Shown here piece after piece: positions 61,261-64,000 of a stretch of 64,000 bases of DNA (position 1 is the stretch's first letter; every line of letters begins with the position of its first letter). Location: NCBI GenBank assembly GCA_031292385.1, contig JARLHE010000060.1:1-64000 (forward strand). The letters run 5' to 3'. This DNA is from Oligoflexia bacterium. Its GTDB lineage: Bacteria; Bdellovibrionota; UBA1018. Both the position numbers and the translations under genes were made by a program. The notes beneath the pieces were generated by a model, which saw nothing but the letters and a program-made list of their open reading frames with translations, ran no database searches and was not told the origin of the DNA.

Positions 61261-62046
61261 GGTAGGCCGTACCTTTTGGTTGAGGTCTGCGTCAAATAGG
61301 ACACAGTTAGCGAAAGGTACGGCCTAACTTTTGCGGTTTGCTTGGCCATGCCGCGTAAACTTTTATTAAGAAATGACCATCTTCCTTATCATGTGACCGC
61401 CAGGGCGAATAATCGTCAGGAGTTTCCCTTAAGTATGGGCCAAATGTGGGAAATCATGAGCGATGAATGTCTTAGGGCGCACGTTCTATACGCAGTCGAG
61501 TTTCATGCTTTGGTTCTCATGCCCAATCATTTTCACATCCTGCTCACAGTGCCGGAGCGTGACCTGGGTGTCGTCATGAACGAGCTCATGAAGTCTGTTT
61601 CCCGAAGCACGAATCTTCTTTCCGGACGTTCGGGGCATTTATTTGGAGGGCCATACCATTGGTCGTTGATCGGGAATACTCGCTACTTCCGGCATGCTTT
61701 GAAATACATCTATAGAAACCCGGTACGAGCGAAACTTTGTAGTCGGGTCGAAAGCTATCCCTACAGCACGCTCTGGGGACTAATTGGGTTGGGAAAACTT
61801 CCTTTTCCCATTTTTTTGACGCGAATTGGAATGGAGATTTCATTGCCTTTTCTGGACGGTCAGCGCCAATTGGATTGGCTGAATACGCCTTTTCCAATCG
61901 AAATGGAAAAGCTCATCCAAAAAGGATTACGAAAAAAACTATTTGATGAGGCGAGGGACCGAGAAACACGCGTTTCTGTCGCAGCGGCTCTCAACTAAAT
62001 AACCACCAGTTTTGACGCGGGTCTCAACCAAAAGGTACGGCCTACC
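61261..62046. mobile_element. Complete RAYT (REP-associated transposase) element
   Basis: The 786-base unit has terminal inverted repeats of 36 bases (61261-61296 and 62011-62046, 33 matching), each beginning GGTAGGCCGTACC. The left end also folds on itself: TAGGCCGTACCTTT (61263-61276) pairs perfectly with 61313-61326. A GTAG tetranucleotide at the foot of a hairpin is the mark of REP sequences. The element encloses one Y1 transposase gene. It sits between the motA upstream region and the methyltransferase gene, whose stop codon it supplies. Confidence 0.88.
61348..61998 (+). CDS. Y1 (HUH) REP-associated tyrosine transposase
   Basis: A 216-residue Y1_Tnp protein from the ATG at 61348 (a TTG two codons upstream is less likely). 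The metal-binding HUH motif is LMPNHFHILLTVPE near residue 53. The nucleophile Tyr lies in RYFRHALKYIYRNPVRAKL near 115. A conserved SRVESYPYSTLWGLIG follows, and a basic C terminus completes it, as in RAYT proteins that act on REP hairpins as single strands. The ORF is intact, so the element could be active. It reads opposite to motA and converges on the methyltransferase gene. Confidence 0.92.
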   Translation: MPRKLLLRNDHLPYHVTARANNRQEFPLSMGQMWEIMSDECLRAHVLYAVEFHALVLMPNHFHILLTVPERDLGVVMNELMKSVSRSTNLLSGRSGHLFGGPYHWSLIGNTRYFRHALKYIYRNPVRAKLCSRVESYPYSTLWGLIGLGKLPFPIFLTRIGMEISLPFLDGQRQLDWLNTPFPIEMEKLIQKGLRKKLFDEARDRETRVSVAAALN

Positions 62047-62842
62047 TTTTTTTGATCCCGCAGACATAGGCGATCCAGGAATAGGCGTTATCCCCGTTTT
62101 CGGTGCGGACGTACTCGCCGGTACCTTCGCCCTCGTGTTCGGTTTCCCACCAAACGCCGACATCATCGAAGCCGGCTTCCAGCAGGCAGTCCCGGAGTTC
62201 GGGAATGCTCCAAAGCCGCCAGTCGTATTGGAATACATGGCGAAGCTCGCGTCCATTGGCGAGGTTGAAATGGATGCTGTAACGCGCCTCGTGAGTGATG
62301 GGGTTAAATGAGCGCTGATCCCAGAAATAGGTGAAGAGGCGTTTTCCTTTTTCAAAAATGGGGCGTCTTTCGCGCGAGGTTTCGATGGCGCCCGGGCCAC
62401 CGAGGGTTTCAAGGATGAGCATTCCATCCTTGGTGAGAGATCGGCGCACGCAGGTGAGATATTCGATGAGCTGGGCGCGCTGTTTAAAGATGAAAAAGGA
62501 GAAATTGCAGGCGATCACGATATCCGATTTGGGAGACGTGACCGAGACGGCGTTGCCGCGGCGCACATCGATACGGCTTTGTTGCTCGCGGGTGAGGCGT
62601 TTGAGGTGGTGTTTTTTTCCGTAGGCGAGGGGAGCCGGGTCCAAGTCGATGCACAGCGCCGTATTTTTCTTGTTGCGGTTGACCCATTCGACCGCATCCG
62701 AAAAGGTTCCGCAGAAGTCCTCCCGCAGGTGGCGCGCGTACTTACCGAAAGTTTCCCGATACATCGCGACGAACATCGGGATGTGCACATCGGGCGACTG
62801 AACGGAGCGCTCATAGAGGTCGTACTTATGGAGTTTGGGCAT
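62042..62842 (-). CDS. SAM-dependent methyltransferase, class I
   Basis: A 266-residue protein with an N-terminal helical region, motif I-like REDFCGTFSDAVEWV near 40, acidic TALCIDLDPAPLAYGKKHHL near 62, DIVIACNFSFFIFKQR near 107 and the post-motif LTKDGMLILETLGGPG near 135. The strand FQYDWRLWSIPELRDCLLEAGFDDVGVWWE is typical of class I methyltransferases. Substrate unknown. The final Arg codon and the TAG stop come from the terminal repeat of the RAYT element, so the original C terminus may have differed slightly. Confidence 0.88.
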   Translation of the reverse strand: MPKLHKYDLYERSVQSPDVHIPMFVAMYRETFGKYARHLREDFCGTFSDAVEWVNRNKKNTALCIDLDPAPLAYGKKHHLKRLTREQQSRIDVRRGNAVSVTSPKSDIVIACNFSFFIFKQRAQLIEYLTCVRRSLTKDGMLILETLGGPGAIETSRERRPIFEKGKRLFTYFWDQRSFNPITHEARYSIHFNLANGRELRHVFQYDWRLWSIPELRDCLLEAGFDDVGVWWETEHEGEGTGEYVRTENGDNAYSWIAYVCGIKKR

Positions 62843-62903
62843 GGTCCACTAGATACACTTAAGAGCGTTGCGAGTCGAGGCGGAGTGTAATAGTGTCAGC
62901 ATC

Positions 62904-63056
62904 ATGGATCAATTTTTGGATAAGTTTCAGGACCTCATGTCGAATCGTGCCGTATCCATCGTCGTGATGTTGGGCGCCGCTGCCGGCGCCATCGTGAGCA
63001 TCGCGGGCGGATATTACATCACTTATCGCTTAGTCACCCTCATTGGCGCGAGCTGA
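62904..63056 (+). CDS. Small single-span membrane protein
   Basis: A 50-residue frame from the ATG at 62904 with one strong membrane helix (VSIVVMLGAAAGAIVSIAGGYYITY). The stop overlaps the TTG start of the TonB-receptor-like gene by 14 bases in another frame, which suggests translational coupling. It may be a small partner of that receptor. The ribosome site is weak, so the call is moderate. Confidence 0.5.
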   Translation: MDQFLDKFQDLMSNRAVSIVVMLGAAAGAIVSIAGGYYITYRLVTLIGAS

Positions 63057-64000
63057 CCGGGTTTCCGCGCTCGCGCTTGGCGTTTCTTTAGCGCTGGTCA
63101 ACGCCTCCTACGCGGATTCGAATTCTTACGAGCTCCCTCCGATTCGGATGCAGGGCTCAGCCTCTGATTCCCTGATCGAAGATCCGGTCGTGCCCTCCGT
63201 GGAGAGGGCGATCGATAAGCCTTCCACGAACGGATCCATTTCCAATTCTTTTTCCGATCTGCTGCCGATTCCTCTCACGGATTACGGTTATCCCGGGACC
63301 GTGACGCAAGTTCGAGGATTGGGCCGTACCGTGGAAGACACGAACGTCGAGGCCTTGGGCGTGCCCTTGAATCTGCCTCAAGGCGGAGGCTTTGATTTAT
63401 CCACTTTTCCGCAGTTTTTCTGGTCGAGTTATGAGTTTCGTCTGGGGCCCGGAGGCATGGCTTTCGATCCGCGAGCCAGCACGGGCGTGATTTCGCTGAA
63501 GCCTTGGACCGCGCAAGCGATTGATGGCGATTCAAACTCATCGTCCAACGAAGGCAGGTTCACGCTGCTGGCCGGCCGTTCCTTGGGTCAAATATCGGCC
63601 GCAGCTCGATACGGAGACGTGGCGTTTTTGATGGGCGGCACCTTTGGCCAGGCGCATGGGCCTACCGGCTCGTTTTCAGTGCGCCTGCCGGATCTCGGGA
63701 GCGTACGATTGCGGGCGCACTTGCTTGCTACGAGCATCGACGCGTCGACGCCGGGACCGACGAGTCCGCCTTCATTTTTTTCGCCGAATGCGCGGCAGAC
63801 CAGCGCGCGTCTGGCTCCGATTTTGGAGGGGAGCGCCGATTTGGGAGGCGCGGCGGTCCTCAAGTCCTCCGCGTTTTTCGATCGCAGCTGGATCAATTAC
63901 GAAAACCCCGATCAGTCGTACTCGGGCGTCACCCGGGCCGATCAGTACGGCATCGAGAACGCGATCGTTTCCGGGCCCATGACTTACGGGGTGACGGCAA
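63043..64000 (+). CDS. TonB-dependent receptor-like outer-membrane protein (partial, cut by right edge)
   Basis: The frame is open from 63043 to the window end. Upstream, an in-frame TAG lies at 63031 and no ATG fits, so TTG at 63043 is the likely start. A signal peptide (LARADRVSALALGVSLAL, cleavage near SYA) is followed by a plug-like domain: TVTQVRGLGRTVEDTNVEALGVPLNLPQGG-type segment (about residues 85-115), FRLGPGGMAFDPRASTGVISLKP near 135-155 (the RGPxGxxYGxxAxGGVI equivalent). Barrel strands begin about 175. No TonB box could be identified with confidence near the N terminus. Partner and substrate are unknown. Confidence 0.8.
   Translation, partial: MARADRVSALALGVSLALVNASYADSNSYELPPIRMQGSASDSLIEDPVVPSVERAIDKPSTNGSISNSFSDLLPIPLTDYGYPGTVTQVRGLGRTVEDTNVEALGVPLNLPQGGGFDLSTFPQFFWSSYEFRLGPGGMAFDPRASTGVISLKPWTAQAIDGDSNSSSNEGRFTLLAGRSLGQISAAARYGDVAFLMGGTFGQAHGPTGSFSVRLPDLGSVRLRAHLLATSIDASTPGPTSPPSFFSPNARQTSARLAPILEGSADLGGAAVLKSSAFFDRSWINYENPDQSYSGVTRADQYGIENAIVSGPMTYGVTA

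Overview
The window is about 64 kb of gene-dense, moderately GC-rich bacterial chromosome. No rRNA, tRNA, CRISPR array or prophage is visible. The gene content suggests a Gram-negative member of the Bdellovibrionota or a neighbouring former deltaproteobacterial lineage. The reasons are a histone-fold protein, many lipoproteins and outer-membrane barrels, motAB, PilZ-type proteins, a lexA-imuA-imuB-dnaE2 mutasome operon, a DUF4105 protein and a cluster of candidate sigma-54 promoters. That placement is inference, because no phylogenetic marker other than bL32 is present.

Layout. 0-9 kb: the left edge cuts a transposase-like zinc-ribbon gene. Next come a zinc-finger/histone-fold gene, an EEP-family nuclease or phosphatase, a GH16 beta-glucanase lipoprotein, a thiopurine methyltransferase, a beta-helix adhesin-like protein and a large secreted repeat protein. 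9-15 kb: the lexA-imuA-imuB-dnaE2 operon, with a direct repeat inside the lexA promoter. 15-24 kb: stress protein, alcohol dehydrogenase, carbonic anhydrase, rRNA m5U methyltransferase-like enzyme, secreted proteins of unknown function, and a PilZ-like/receiver-TPR pair. 24-30 kb: a tripartite RND efflux operon in the order pump, adaptor, TolC-like channel. 30-37 kb: secreted envelope enzymes, comprising a lytic-transglycosylase-like operon, a DUF4105 protein with an HExxH domain, and a caspase-fold-like secreted protein. 37-43.6 kb: a putative envelope lipid-transport locus with a DUF1302-like barrel, a large lipoprotein and an MMPL transporter fused to a LolA-like domain.

43.6-46 kb: three secreted-protein genes, each preceded by a candidate sigma-54 promoter. 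One of them, at 45410-45853, encodes 25 consecutive tetrapeptides dominated by AGQK and is enclosed by two strong terminators. 46-57 kb: polytopic membrane proteins, a lone astB, Ig-like lipoproteins, a DUF1624 acyltransferase-like protein, a DTW-domain tRNA-modifying enzyme and a large metzincin lipoprotein. 57-64 kb: a GYF-GYF-PilZ protein, rpmF, gmhA and motAB, interrupted by a 192-bp nested inverted repeat. A complete REP-associated transposase (RAYT) element with near-identical inverted ends follows, then a SAM methyltransferase, and a TonB-receptor-like gene cut by the right edge.

The most unusual items are the zinc-finger histone, the AGQK protein with its candidate sigma-54 neighbourhood, the MMPL-LolA fusion locus, the two inverted-repeat elements whose ends supply the stop codons of neighbouring genes, and several secreted proteins with protease-like catalytic motifs. 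Tail-to-tail gene overlaps of 4 to 107 bp recur throughout.
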